This document shows, piece after piece, positions 45,475-54,913 of a stretch of DNA of 64,000 nt (within the stretch, counting starts at the first letter, position 1; every line of letters starts with the position of its first letter). Under the pieces are notes generated by a model, which was not told where the DNA came from, made no database searches, and was given only the letters and a program-made list of their open reading frames with translations. The DNA comes from Desulfosporosinus sp. FKB (GTDB lineage Bacteria; Bacillota; Desulfitobacteriia; Desulfitobacteriales; Desulfitobacteriaceae): NCBI RefSeq assembly GCF_002196705.1, contig NZ_NADJ01000016.1, positions 1-64,000 of the forward strand, read 5' to 3'. The translations under genes and the position numbers were made by a program.

Positions 45475-46205
45475 ATTAGTCGAGTAAACCCAGGGAATTT
45501 CACCCTGAGTTTCTCACAGAACCGAACGTGAAAGTCTCCTTTCATTCGGCTCTTGTTATCCAACCGACGGGCGAAGCCCCATCTGCCAGTGGTAAAATAA
45601 ATTTGGTTGTTCCAGACAAATGCGACCGAGCAATTTATGGGACTTCAAATGCTTTCTGCCTGTCGATTTATATTTGTACCTAATACACTGGATCAGCGTG
45701 AGATTTACATAATTGAGAACATTTCTTGTCTCGCCCGCACTGTATTTGTAAAAGTAATTCATCCAACCTCTAAGAACAGGATTCATCAATTCCGCCAACA
45801 CTTCAAGTAACGCAGTTTTGTGGTTTCTTCGTATCTCTCTGATACTGTCTCGCAGGTGTTGACTTGCTCCTTTGCTGACTGCTGGTGTAAAACCATTGAA
45901 ATAGTTGCCAAATTTGCTTTTCAATATGCACCTCCGAAAAGTGTATCCAAGAAAATCAAAGGACTCATGCTCATAATGATCTGGATTCACATCACTTCTG
46001 CAATATACAATTTTCGTTTTACCGGGATGTAATTCCAATTTGCATTCTGCCATGCGTTTATTGAGCTGAACCAGCAGCACTTTTGCTTCTTTCTCTGTCC
46101 GGCAATGAATTACAGCATCGTCTGCATATCTTTCCCAAGGATTTTGTGGATGCTTATGTTCCATCCACCAATCAAATGCATAATGCATAATCGTGTCAGC
46201 GCTTG
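45475..46205 (-). mobile_element. group II intron, 5'-truncated, with RT/maturase C-terminus
   Basis: The open frame 45556-46188 (210 residues) starts within the reverse transcriptase just before the YADD active site (WERYADDAVIHC), continues with FLGYTFRRC, PVLRGWMNYFYKYSAGETRNVLNYVN (maturase) and ends RICLEQPNLFYHWQMGLRPSVG. Downstream are domain V-like GAGCCG..TTCACGTTCGGTTC and domain VI-like sequences to the 3' end near 45475. The 5' RNA domains and RT0-4 are missing, so it cannot splice alone. Confidence 0.88.
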
Positions 46206-46221
46206 GATTTTTCGCTTATCA

Positions 46222-46656
46222 TCAAGGTTCAACTGTATTTACCGTCAATTGCTTTACAAAATAATGCCGTTTACTGGTTAGTGGATATTCCTCTAATGTG
46301 AAGACTTCCTGATATCCTGACTTTATATAAAAATTCTTGGCTTGAAAACTAAAAGTATCAACAAATGAATATTTACAACCTCTTTTTATTGCTTCTTCTT
46401 CAGCATCTTTTAACAGCTTTGAACCTATTCTCTGCCCTCTTATTTTCTCATCAATCCATAATAATGATATTTTTAACCAATTACCATGAGTTTCTGCTGA
46501 AATTCCCCCCATGGTATTGCCATTTTCATCATTAACGAAAATTGCAAGGGGTATAACCACATTTAACTCTATACGGGAAAGATTGTATTTTCTCAAATTG
46601 TCTAGAATTTCACCTATATCTTGGTCTTTTGGATTATCAGTCATCATATATTTCAT
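46222..46656 (-). CDS. GNAT acetyltransferase
   Basis: 144 residues from ATG 46656 (five bases after GGAGG). GGISAETHGNWLKISLLWIDEKIRGQRIGSKLLKDAEEEAIKRGC is motif A with R-G-Q-R-I-G, and FYIKSGYQEVFTLEEYP is motif B. This is the widespread GNAT group in which an FVN-NGxxxGG strand precedes motif A. It ends 17 bases from the truncated RT. Confidence 0.9.
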   Translation of the reverse strand: MKYMMTDNPKDQDIGEILDNLRKYNLSRIELNVVIPLAIFVNDENGNTMGGISAETHGNWLKISLLWIDEKIRGQRIGSKLLKDAEEEAIKRGCKYSFVDTFSFQAKNFYIKSGYQEVFTLEEYPLTSKRHYFVKQLTVNTVEP

Positions 46657-46775
46657 AAAATCCTCCATCTTTAATTGTAAGTTTCTGATTTCAATTTATA
46701 TACAGTTGTATGGTTCGTGGCGAAAAGTTGCTGGTTTTACTTGACTGCTTACACTTGCGTTCTATAGCGAAAGAT

Positions 46776-46815
46776 TATGACTATAGCACCAGCAATTAAT
46801 GCTAGTGCTACTTTT
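46776..46815. terminator. hairpin AGCACCAGCA/TGCTAGTGCT
   Basis: A 9-10 bp stem with a five-base loop just after the stop of 46808-47074, followed by CTTTTTATTG on the plus strand. Overlaps the gene's last bases slightly. Confidence 0.55.
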
Positions 46816-47074
46816 TATTGAGTTTATGACCTCTATTTCCTATTCCAAAAGCTAACCCATACACTACTCCAAAAGCTATTGCGTTAACCAAACTATTTTT
46901 ATCTGTCGATAATAAATTATCTTTTGTCATGAAGAATACAATCAAAATTCCTATGCTACAGACTAAACCTATAAATTCTTTTCCCTTCGGTATTAAACGT
47001 CCTATCTTTTGCCCTAGAAAGAAAGCTATTGCACAGAAGATTATCAAGCAAATTAAATTTATTACAGGAGGCAA
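46808..47074 (-). CDS. small membrane protein, three TM helices
   Basis: 88 residues; helices at about 3-20, 35-50, 60-80 with a GKEF..STDKN loop. Glycine-rich last helix (AFGVVYGLAFGIGNRG). Likely TTG start four bases after GTGAGG. No family recognised. Short gap to the next upstream gene (47137). Confidence 0.6.
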   Translation of the reverse strand: MPPVINLICLIIFCAIAFFLGQKIGRLIPKGKEFIGLVCSIGILIVFFMTKDNLLSTDKNSLVNAIAFGVVYGLAFGIGNRGHKLNKK

Positions 47075-47136
47075 CTTTCCTCACCCTTTTTTATCCTTAA
47101 GTCCGAGAAAGAAGGTTATGTTAAGCAACATAGAAT

Positions 47137-47589
47137 TCACTTATTATCAATCCTATATATCAGTTCGCTTATTTTTGTAAGTTGTTCGACTTCCAAATCA
47201 TTCTTCGTAACAATATTGCAAATTCGTTCATGCGCTGTATTGATAAGCCACTCCTCATTCCCTTTCAAGAAACATAAATCATCTGGTAGGTTTGGTGCAC
47301 GCCAATTGAATAATGAATTAGTTATTTCTTTAACTATATCTTTACTGTTCTCTGAAGTATAAAAATAATAGACTTTTGCGGTTGGAACGGAAAAGGTACC
47401 GGGCCATCGATTCTGTTCCTTAAAATAAATAAAATCTGGCTCTAATGCTTTCAACAACATATCAAACGATTTTTTATTATACGAGAGCTGACTATGTTTA
47501 ATAAAAAGAAATGTATCACATGTGTCAAAAGCAAGCTGGATCAGCTTTTTATAACTATCTCCTTTTGGCTCATTTAAAACAATTCTCAT
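47137..47589 (-). CDS. hypothetical protein
   Basis: 150 residues. FDTCDTFLFIKHSQLSYNKKSFDMLLKALEPDFI... and LFNWRAPNLPDDLCFLKGNEEWLINTAHE; soluble, no recognised motif. The W-R-A-P-x-L-P-D-D-L-C-F pattern suggests a conserved Firmicute family of unknown function. ATG 47589 with TGGAGGAAGATA upstream. Confidence 0.7.
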   Translation of the reverse strand: MRIVLNEPKGDSYKKLIQLAFDTCDTFLFIKHSQLSYNKKSFDMLLKALEPDFIYFKEQNRWPGTFSVPTAKVYYFYTSENSKDIVKEITNSLFNWRAPNLPDDLCFLKGNEEWLINTAHERICNIVTKNDLEVEQLTKISELIYRIDNK

Positions 47590-47604
47590 TATCTTCCTCC
47601 AGTA

Positions 47605-47690
47605 AGTTAATACAACTCACTTCCATGTTTTGGGGCAAAATTCCTCCCTGACTCGGTTCGCTAAACTCCCATTTTACGGAGTTATATAGA
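47605..47690 (-). repeat. G-type repeat, copy 1 (minus)
   Basis: Minus-strand AAAATGGGAGTTTAGCGAA followed by GTCAGGGAGGAATTTTGCC. The same two blocks occur on the plus strand at about 48947-48964 and 49191-49205, so G1 and G2 flank the 47695-48465 gene in inverted orientation. Confidence 0.65.
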
Positions 47691-47694
47691 ATCC

Positions 47695-48465
47695 TTATTG
47701 ATTATTGAATCTTAATGCTTCCAGCCTTTTCGCTCGTTCAAACGCTTTATGTAAAAATTTCTCTGCCGTTAAATCCTTATAATCCCAATTCATGGCCTCT
47801 ATTGAAGTCGCACCTGAGTAACCTGTTTCCGTAATTTTTTTCATGATTGTAGACCAATCAAGTGTACCGTCAAAGGGTAACCGGTGGATATGACTTCCAC
47901 CATTATCATGTAAATGTAGGGCCATCATCCGGGAACCGTACATGGATAATAAATCATTGCTCGGATAGTGGCGGTAGTGATGTGCGCAGTCATAACAAAA
48001 TCCGATACGAAGGAAATCCACTTGCTCCAGCATATATGATAAATTGGTTAGGTTCTGTAAATTCTCCAGCGCAATATTGACGCCAAGCTTTTCCGCTTTT
48101 TCAGCGATTCTCTTGATTCTATCCAGTCCCAATGCGTTGTATGGCTTGCCTTCATCGGGCAGATGCACCACCATTGTCGGAATCTCAAATTCGGCGCAAT
48201 CTGCAACGCATCGCAAATAGCAATTGATTGCTGATTCGCCGTTAAGATTGTCCAGCCAGATGTTGTCTTGGATTTGGAATGGTGTGTGGATATTTTCTAT
48301 AAAAAGACCAGCTTCGCGCACAATTTGCGGCCCGTTCCGGTAATCGTTCCGACCAAGGTGTTCGCTCCACCATAGTAAAACGCCATCAAATCCCGCTTCT
48401 TTTATTAACTGATAACGTTCCTTAATCGGCAATTCATAGTCAAACCAGTCATAAATAGTAATCAT
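47695..48465 (-). CDS. sugar phosphate isomerase/epimerase-like TIM-barrel protein
   Basis: 256 residues of the xylose isomerase-like/AP endonuclease 2 fold. Metal-ligand candidates: ENIHTPF, MVVHLPD, VNIALENLQN (E), GFCYDCAHHYRH (D..H), ALHLHDNGGSHIHRLPFDGTLDW and TSIEAMN. All positions expected of the IolE/IolI-like family are present, so probably active; substrate unknown. Single gene bounded by G1. The weak ribosome-binding site GGAAACTTGGATT precedes ATG 48465. Confidence 0.9.
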   Translation of the reverse strand: MITIYDWFDYELPIKERYQLIKEAGFDGVLLWWSEHLGRNDYRNGPQIVREAGLFIENIHTPFQIQDNIWLDNLNGESAINCYLRCVADCAEFEIPTMVVHLPDEGKPYNALGLDRIKRIAEKAEKLGVNIALENLQNLTNLSYMLEQVDFLRIGFCYDCAHHYRHYPSNDLLSMYGSRMMALHLHDNGGSHIHRLPFDGTLDWSTIMKKITETGYSGATSIEAMNWDYKDLTAEKFLHKAFERAKRLEALRFNNQ

Positions 48466-49403
48466 AATCCAAGTTTCCTTCGCTTATAGCGTTTGTATTA
48501 TATAAGTACCTGTCACTTGAATAAACTCTGGGTAACTTCGCATTTTAAGCCTAACGTAACCTCTCAACTTCGCAGATGAAACGGCTACAAAATGGACATA
48601 GGCACAACTCGATTTTACAATCAATTACGTTTTGTCTACTCACACTAGGATTCGAGAGAACTACACATCCCACTTTGTCATCTCCATAGAAGTTACCTCT
48701 ATGGCTTCCACATTCTTCCTCCATTTCCTCCTAAGATCACCATAAATATTCCAGGATCAAACAAAAAGCGCCAAGTCGTCAAACCTATCGTTTCTTGTAA
48801 TCATTAACTTGTCTTCAAACTTAGTCGCGCATCATATAGAATTGATAGTTTAAATAGAACCAATATACAGTTACGGAATAACGGCATAACGGAATAACGA
48901 ATTAACCTATTTTCTGTAAACTCATTGGGCTCCTACCTTCCCTAAATGGGAGTTTAGCGAAGCAAAAGTTTCGAGTTAAAGGGCACTGAAACTACTTTGC
49001 CATAGTGCCAAAGTATCCAAGAATGAAACTTTTTGTACGTCCTCGAGAGACAGTTAAGAAATCTTAACTATTGGGTGATATAGTGATTTAGCGTAAGAAA
49101 GGGAAAAACAGACTTTACCCTTCCAGAGAAAAACATACTTAGAATGCATAAATGAGATAGATTGAAAAACAACTTAATCACGGGTCAGGGAGGAATTTGC
49201 CATAAAACAGTGAATTAGGTTTCTGTGAACTTGTCAAAATGTTAGTTATCGGACGCATAAGGATATTTATTCCAATAAGTAAGGCGAAGACAAAAGTATA
49301 AAAATATGATGCTACAAGATATTTTTTACGGAAGTGGTGAATTGCAATCCTATCGGTTTGGGGAAATGCAATATTTTGTGCTGGTGTAGGTTTACCAGTA
49401 AAA
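48466..49403. other. 937-base gene-free stretch with repeat fragments
   Basis: Contains a partial H-type repeat (48499-48550, CCTGTCACTTGAATAAACTCTGGGTAACTTCGCATTTTAAGCC), the two blocks of G-type copy 2 (48947-48964 and 49191-49205) separated by about 230 bases, and a hairpin GGCACT..AGTGCC (48988-49013). No open frame with a ribosome-binding site. Confidence 0.6.
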
Positions 49404-49869
49404 ACTTACTTAGCCTTTTGTTCCAGTTCTGTAATTGGCAATAACGCCTCTTTGTTGGTTACGTATTCTGTGATAACTTTTGCGTTGAAACTATCTTTGC
49501 TATTTCTTACTCCCTCAAGACCACCAGATAATTTAGAGTCATACTTTTGCTTCTGTTTCCAGAACTTTCGGTTTTTTTAAGAGTATCTGCTTCCTGTTTG
49601 CCTAAAGTGAAAACACCCTTAAGTTTACTCTGTAGATTAAAGTTAATACTTACAAAATCACGGTTATAAACTCTTGTTTCTAATGGAAGACCATTCTTCC
49701 AAGAAACACTGCAGTGAGGAAACTGTGATTGATTGGCAAGAATATTACTTATTGTTGTTTTTCCAGACCCGTTTGCACCGAAAAAATAATTGAATTTCCT
49801 AAGGCCATCAATGACTTGAGAAACATTTCCATACGTAGCGGCGTTACAAATATTGATCTTCGAAATCAT
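49404..49869 (-). pseudogene. AAA_13 (RloC/PrrC-like) ATPase remnant
   Basis: Starts ISKINICNAATYGNVSQVIDGLRKFNYFFGANGSGKTTISNIL, the AAA_13 N-terminus with Walker A. After KKTESS the frame shifts (KYDSKLSGG... in another frame) to VRNSKDSFNAKVITEYVTNKEALLPITELEQKAK. The long coiled-coil, Walker B and nuclease parts are missing. Such ATPases occur in tRNA-cleaving defence systems; this is the remains of one. Confidence 0.7.
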
Positions 49870-50011
49870 TTGTTTGCTCCTTTCTAAGGTGTTTTACTAC
49901 CTACACAATCCTCCAAAGCTGCTTCTCACTTTTGGCCTGCTGTTCGAGCTTGTCTATATGCCATCTATAATCTTATCTTAGGCTCTCCAAAAAGCTCCTC
50001 TTATCTGGCGA

Positions 50012-50386
50012 TCATGGCCCGCATAATGAGTTTGCTTTACCGTTTAGATCGAAGTCAGCCTGAAGTTTGATGGAGGTTGAGAGGATTTTCATGGGGGCAT
50101 TACATTGTTGTGAAATATTATTCGCATCTCTTGCCATATTCCCAATTCTGATATTTTGCCATAATGCTAGAACCCCCAATCCGACTGTTCCCGAAAATGT
50201 TAATAATGAACCATAAAAGACGAGTGCATCACCAACCTTTAAACTTGTATTTATTAATATGAATCCATTATCGCCTATAAAATAGATAAACCATATGAGG
50301 AGTGGAAAGAAAATAATAAATAAGATGAACAAGAACCCATATAAATACGGTTTCTCTGCGGCTTCAACTTTACTTTTAAAACACAT
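50012..50386 (-). CDS. two-helix membrane protein
   Basis: 124 residues. Helices at about 17-39 and 52-73, then a short cytoplasmic tail with RIGNMARDANNISQQ. ATG 50386 lies just before the divergent amt promoter. The tail reading NSLCGP ends in low-complexity DNA and may be truncated. Function unknown. Confidence 0.5.
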   Translation of the reverse strand: MCFKSKVEAAEKPYLYGFLFILFIIFFPLLIWFIYFIGDNGFILINTSLKVGDALVFYGSLLTFSGTVGLGVLALWQNIRIGNMARDANNISQQCNAPMKILSTSIKLQADFDLNGKANSLCGP

Positions 50387-50479
50387 TATTTTAGTTAATA
50401 CTTATCGGATGAGTTTAATGTTTCAGTGGGCATAATATCTCTTGATAGCGTGAGAACAATTATCAAGGAGGCTTATACA

Positions 50480-51706
50480 ATGCCCAATATAAACTCCGGG
50501 GACACAGCTTTGGTTCTAATTAGTGCCGCTTTAGTATGCCTCATGACACCGGGTCTTGCATTTTTTTACGGTGGTCTGGTGCGCAGAAAGAATGTGCTTA
50601 CTATCATGATTCAAAGTTTTGTTTCCATGGGTGTAGTGACACTTATTTGGATTTTGGGTGGTTTTAGTTTGGCTTTTGGTCATGATATTCATGGGATTAT
50701 CGGAGATTTTACCCAGTACTTTGCCCTTCGTGATGTTACAATAGCCCCTAATCCTAACTATGGCCCAACGATCCCTTTCTTGGTTTATTTTCTCTATCAA
50801 GAAATGTTTGCAATTATAACGCCTGCTCTTATAACTGGGGCATTTGCAGATCGGATAAACTTTAAAAGTTACCTGAAATTCCTTGTATTATGGAGTCTTT
50901 TTGTCTATATCCCTTTGGTTCATTGGATATGGGGTGGTGGTTTCCTTGCAAAATTAGGGGTCGTGGATTTTGCCGGAGGTATTGTCGTACACGTTAGCGC
51001 TGGTATTGCAGCCCTAGCTTCTGTCTTTTTCGTTGGAAAAAGAAATATATTACCTGGAGAAAGCACGGCCCCCCATAACATTGCCTTCGTAGCACTCGGT
51101 ACTGGTTTACTCTGGTTTGGTTGGTTCGGATTTAACGGTGGCAGTGCATTAGCTGCCAACGGACTCGCAGCTACAGCATTTGTTAACACTGATATTGCTG
51201 GTTCCATCGCCATGATCAGTTGGTTGTTGATTTCCTGGATACACGAGAAGAAACCTACTATGGTTGGTGTACTTACAGGGGCCGTGGCTGGTCTAGCTAC
51301 AGTTACCCCTGCAGCAGGTTACGTTCAACCTTGGGCTGCAGCTATCATTGGCTTACTATCGGCCATAGTGTGTTATTCCGCTGTCCAACTGAAGATAAAG
51401 CTTGAATGGGACGATGCACTTGATGTTTGGGGGGTTCATGGGGTAGGTGGAATTCTAGGTTCAATCTGTGTCGGTATTTTTGCTGTATCATCTGTTAATG
51501 GAATTGATGGCCTCATTCAAGGAAACGTACACCAATTCCTCGTACAAACTTTTGGCGTGTTTTTTTCAACAGTTTATTCCTTTGTAATTACCTATTTAAT
51601 TTTATGGTTGCTAAATACCTTCAGTAATGTTCGTGTCTCGATTGAGGATGAAAAAGAAGGATTAGATGCAAAACTTCATGGTGAAAGTGCCTACGATCTT
51701 AAATAG
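50480..51706 (+). CDS. amt: ammonium transporter (Amt/MEP family)
   Basis: 408 residues, eleven predicted helices. DTALVLISAALVCLMTPGLAFFYGGLVRRKNVL at the start is the Amt signature; HWIWGGGFLAKLGVVDFAGGIVVHVSAGIAAL has the twin pore region, and ALDVWGVHGVGGILGSI carries the second conserved His. ATG 50480 is nine bases after AAGGAGG; an upstream frame to 50426 lacks a site. No glnK follows, which is unusual. It is followed by a terminator. Confidence 0.96.
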   Translation: MPNINSGDTALVLISAALVCLMTPGLAFFYGGLVRRKNVLTIMIQSFVSMGVVTLIWILGGFSLAFGHDIHGIIGDFTQYFALRDVTIAPNPNYGPTIPFLVYFLYQEMFAIITPALITGAFADRINFKSYLKFLVLWSLFVYIPLVHWIWGGGFLAKLGVVDFAGGIVVHVSAGIAALASVFFVGKRNILPGESTAPHNIAFVALGTGLLWFGWFGFNGGSALAANGLAATAFVNTDIAGSIAMISWLLISWIHEKKPTMVGVLTGAVAGLATVTPAAGYVQPWAAAIIGLLSAIVCYSAVQLKIKLEWDDALDVWGVHGVGGILGSICVGIFAVSSVNGIDGLIQGNVHQFLVQTFGVFFSTVYSFVITYLILWLLNTFSNVRVSIEDEKEGLDAKLHGESAYDLK

Positions 51707-51724
51707 CTAAACAGCTGAATTTTG

Positions 51725-51750
51725 GACGTCTTACTGTCATGTAAGACGTC
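51725..51750 (+). terminator. intrinsic terminator of amt
   Basis: GACGTCTTAC/GTAAGACGTC, 10-bp perfect stem with a six-base loop, 19 bases after the amt stop, followed by TATTTAC. Confidence 0.85.
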
Positions 51751-51937
51751 TATTTACTTTGAAACACCGAGAAGGCATCACTAACTACTTTAATTCTCCT
51801 AAACACCAAATCAATTAATAAACTTTGAGGAGATTTTACTCGAATTAAACTTCCAATGAAGTAACACCCACATGCCCGGAGTATCGATGTGTCGGTTTAG
51901 AAGCACCACGATCCAATTTCATGAAAATTAGCCATTT

Positions 51938-52300
51938 CTAAATCTTATCCAATATGTCTTTGAGTTTATCGAGATCAACCGGCTTTGCCAAATGACAATT
52001 TAAACCAGCTTCCTTACTTTTTTCTAAATCTTCCGGTTGGGAGTATCCTGATAAGGCAATCAAATAGATATCTTTCAGATGATCATCCTTGCGGATTTCT
52101 GTAGCCACTTCAAACCCGTTCATTCCTGGCAGTCCAATATCGCAAAAAACCACATCCGGTTTGAAGTCTTTCGCTCTGGATAATCCCTTGATTCCATTTA
52201 AGGCTGAAATAACTTCATGTCCTAAGTACCTGAGAAGGGAACAAATGATTTCTGCCACATCTTCGATATCGTCAATCACTAAAATTCGCCTAGTAAAATT
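51938..52300 (-). pseudogene. receiver domain, likely C-terminal remnant of a hybrid histidine kinase
   Basis: About 120 residues. RRILVIDDIEDVAEIICSLLRYLGHEV, then PDVVFCDIGLPGMNGFEVA (phospho-accepting Asp), LIALSGYSQPED (S/T) and HLAKPVDLDKL (Lys): a complete receiver. It lacks a start with a ribosome-binding site and the sequence resembles the receivers at the ends of hybrid sensor kinases. The kinase part is absent upstream (52301-52372). Confidence 0.6.
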
Positions 52301-52372
52301 TACGTTATTATAAGCTTTGAAAATTACGGCTTATACCGCTCAACTTGATGATTTCGTGCGATACAAGTTAAT

Positions 52373-52930
52373 TTATTTATTTGGCCATTTAAAACTGAAC
52401 TTATAGTAGAAATAATTAGCACCCTGATAAATAATAATGACTAATGGGAATGAATAGGCATGTTGCCAATGATACGGAATATAGAGTCCAACCCACACAG
52501 CAAACGGCTGCATTATAAATGAACCCAAAATCCCTAATACTAGAGACTTGATAATCGGGCTAATTGATTGGCAGTAATGAAGAAAGATCATCGTAATCAC
52601 AGGAATCACGGACAAATCCCATGTCAAGTATGGGGGAACAAGTGGCACTTCCTTTGTTGGATAACCCCAAAGGTGCAATGCCATCCCGATGGTGTCCATG
52701 TATGTTGCCGCCAACATCGTGAAAAAACAAGCACAAACCAAGCGATATGTATCTGTTTTTTTTCGTAAATAGCGACAGGAATAGACCCATGGCAATATCA
52801 TAATCGATATTTCTATCCACCATCGCCAAGTAAAAACGATTTGATTCACCCATGTTTTTAGCATGACCACATTGGCTTCATGTACCAAATCGTTGGCTTT
52901 TTCTATCCCAGTATGTGTAAAAGCCTTCAA
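52373..52930 (-). CDS. CBO0543-family membrane protein
   Basis: 185 residues with about five TM helices; W-RWWIEISIMILPWVYSCRYLRKKTDTYR and GYPTKEVPLVPPYLTWDLSVIPVI are typical of CBO0543-type proteins in clostridia. Function unknown. Paralogue follows upstream at 53068-53579. ATG 52930 with AAGGGGATC upstream. Confidence 0.8.
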   Translation of the reverse strand: MKAFTHTGIEKANDLVHEANVVMLKTWVNQIVFTWRWWIEISIMILPWVYSCRYLRKKTDTYRLVCACFFTMLAATYMDTIGMALHLWGYPTKEVPLVPPYLTWDLSVIPVITMIFLHYCQSISPIIKSLVLGILGSFIMQPFAVWVGLYIPYHWQHAYSFPLVIIIYQGANYFYYKFSFKWPNK

Positions 52931-53067
52931 ACTAAGATCCCCTTCCTATCTGCCATTAACTATAAGATTATTTCTATAGAGATATTTATTTATTAGTATC
53001 AGGAGGAATGATAATTCCCCCTGACCCATTTTACATAAACTTGACCTTTTCCACTTCTCAGGTATAT

Positions 53068-53579
53068 TTACTTCATCTGTGATATCGGAATTTTAAAGAT
53101 CAGAAATATCGTTGTGCCCAGTATCAGAGCAATAATCCATGCCAAAGGCGGATATTTTTGGTGAACTATGATCATAGGCAAAAATACTAAATCAAAAGAT
53201 GCAGACCACCAAATATTCCATCCATTACTGTATTTATAATAACCTAACATTAACATAATAAATTCGATTGTTGTCGCACCAGCTAACCACAGTATCAAAT
53301 ATAAACCTCGTTTTATCCAAGGCTTATTCTCAGGATAATTAGAAAGAAATAGAAGCCCCATAGCTGGAAAGGTTAATAAGTCAGTGATTAAATGATTAAA
53401 AGTTATGTTCATGATAGGTGCCGTTAGTTCCCACAATGATGGTTATATGTGAGTATGAAGTAAATAAGATCCCCTGTTATCCCGAATAGTATTGTAGAAT
53501 AATACTTGCGCCAATCACGCCAATGTCCCCACTTGTAAGCTAAAACTGTCCAGATAAACATTTTCACCAATCTAATCAT
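53068..53579 (-). pseudogene. second CBO0543-family gene, frameshifted
   Basis: The first part MIRLVKMFIWTVLAYKWGHW..GITGDLIYFILTYNHH (from 53579) runs to a stop at about 53430; one base away in frame the protein continues as LWELTAPIMNITFNHLITDLLTFPAMG..ISQMK to 53068. Together they equal a complete paralogue of 52373-52930. A single-base indel near 53440 is enough to explain it. Confidence 0.7.
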
Positions 53580-53694
53580 TCTAATTCACTTTCAATACTC
53601 ATCTTAAGTTCTAATACTTTACTGCATATGGCCAACTAGATTATTATGTCCGGAGTTCAATAAATTATCTAGTATATTTTACCTATTGCATCCC

Positions 53695-54123
53695 CTATAA
53701 AATCTCTCTAAGCTCCAATCCAGCCTTAAACACAAACTCCACCTCAACCATCGACTCAACTCTAACCTTCTCAACCAACTTTCTGAACAAATCACCATCA
53801 AACTTATCCAGCAGCTTGCCGTCCCTAGCATCCAGATAAGCCGTGAATTCTTCTATCATTCTACCCTTCCAAGCACTCTCAGCCTCATCGTTGAGTATTC
53901 ACAAACTCTTTTTCAAAATATATAGCGACCCCTTTCTCCTTAAGTTGCCGTACATATTTCAAAGTATCGAGAGTATTGCGAGCAAATCTGCTAATTGACT
54001 TGGTAATAACCATGTCAATCTTGCCTGCCATACACTCATCAATCATCCGGTTAGTTTTGCGGTAGCCTCTAAACCCTTTAACTCTTGCATCGGTTTAGCC
54101 GGAATAACTGTTACTGTTGCCAT
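53695..54123 (-). pseudogene. serine recombinase remnant (N- and C-termini fused by deletion)
   Basis: Starts MATVTVIPAKP with GGGAGG upstream, the usual opening of large serine recombinases, then a shift to NRMIDECMAGKIDMVITKSISRFARNTLDTLKYVRQLKEKG, part of the catalytic resolvase domain. Near 53890 it joins a C-terminal piece (WKGRMIEEFTAYLDARDGKL..LREIL). Catalytic Ser region and recombinase middle are missing. Confidence 0.8.
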
Positions 54124-54278
54124 TAATAAAAACCTCCCTAGAAAATATCGTGGCCGTGAGATTATTAAAGCTAAGGGTTTATTAATTAACTTTGAAGTAG
54201 TTTACCAAGAAGCATGTACCTCCTACCAATATTTTCATAACATATAGATATAATAATTTTTTCTTGGAGGGCAATGTG

Positions 54279-54842
54279 ATGAACGAAACTAATTATGAAA
54301 GACATAAAAGAGGGGAATACTCTGACCCATCTCCCTACCCTGAAGTGAAAGTTCTTAGGCCTAATCTCAGATATGCTGAAATATTAATGGACGACTATGC
54401 GGGTATAGTTAGTGAGTTTTCTGCCATTAGTCAATATCTTTATCATCATTTTCTATTCAGCCAAATTGATAAGGAGCTTGGGGATTTACTAAAAAATGTT
54501 TCAATTGCCGAAATGCTTCACATGGAAATACTTGCAGATACAATAATTAACCTTGGGGGAAATCCAGCTATAAGGGGTTCCAAAAGTTCACTTCAAGGGA
54601 ATTTTTGGTCTGGAAAATTCATTTATTATGGAACAAATCTATGTGAGCAATTGAAAGCAGACATTGATGCTGAATATAAAGCAATAGAAGAATACCAAAA
54701 ACACATTCGCTACATTGAGGATTTTCATGTACAAGCAGTACTTCAGCGAATCATATTGGACGAGAAGGTTCATATTTGTCTCTTTAGTAAAGCCCTTCAA
54801 AAATATTGTGGCTCTAAGTATTCCGGGAAAACAACTGATTGA
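54279..54842 (+). CDS. ferritin-like diiron protein
   Basis: 187 residues from ATG 54279, eight bases after GGAGG. Four-helix motifs: DYAGIVSEFSAISQYLYHHF (E), VSIAEMLHMEILADTI (E-x-x-H), DIDAEYKAIEEYQKHI (E) and RIILDEKVHICLF (E-x-x-H). This is a complete Ferritin_2/rubrerythrin-like site, often linked with oxygen or peroxide protection in anaerobes. It sits between two broken serine recombinases on the opposite strand. Confidence 0.85.
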   Translation: MNETNYERHKRGEYSDPSPYPEVKVLRPNLRYAEILMDDYAGIVSEFSAISQYLYHHFLFSQIDKELGDLLKNVSIAEMLHMEILADTIINLGGNPAIRGSKSSLQGNFWSGKFIYYGTNLCEQLKADIDAEYKAIEEYQKHIRYIEDFHVQAVLQRIILDEKVHICLFSKALQKYCGSKYSGKTTD

Positions 54843-54869
54843 TTTGATGATCAAATCTATTCAGCTTCA

Positions 54870-54899
54870 ATTATTCAGGTATACTGTTACTGTTGCCAT
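54870..54899 (-). pseudogene. start of a further serine recombinase (MATVTV..)
   Basis: ATG 54899 is preceded by AAGGAGG and reads MATVTVYLNN then stops. The upstream 50 bases match those before the 54123 start, showing that both were starts of tandem recombinase genes, and only 10 codons remain here. Confidence 0.6.
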
Positions 54900-54913
54900 T
54901 AACAAAGACCTCC

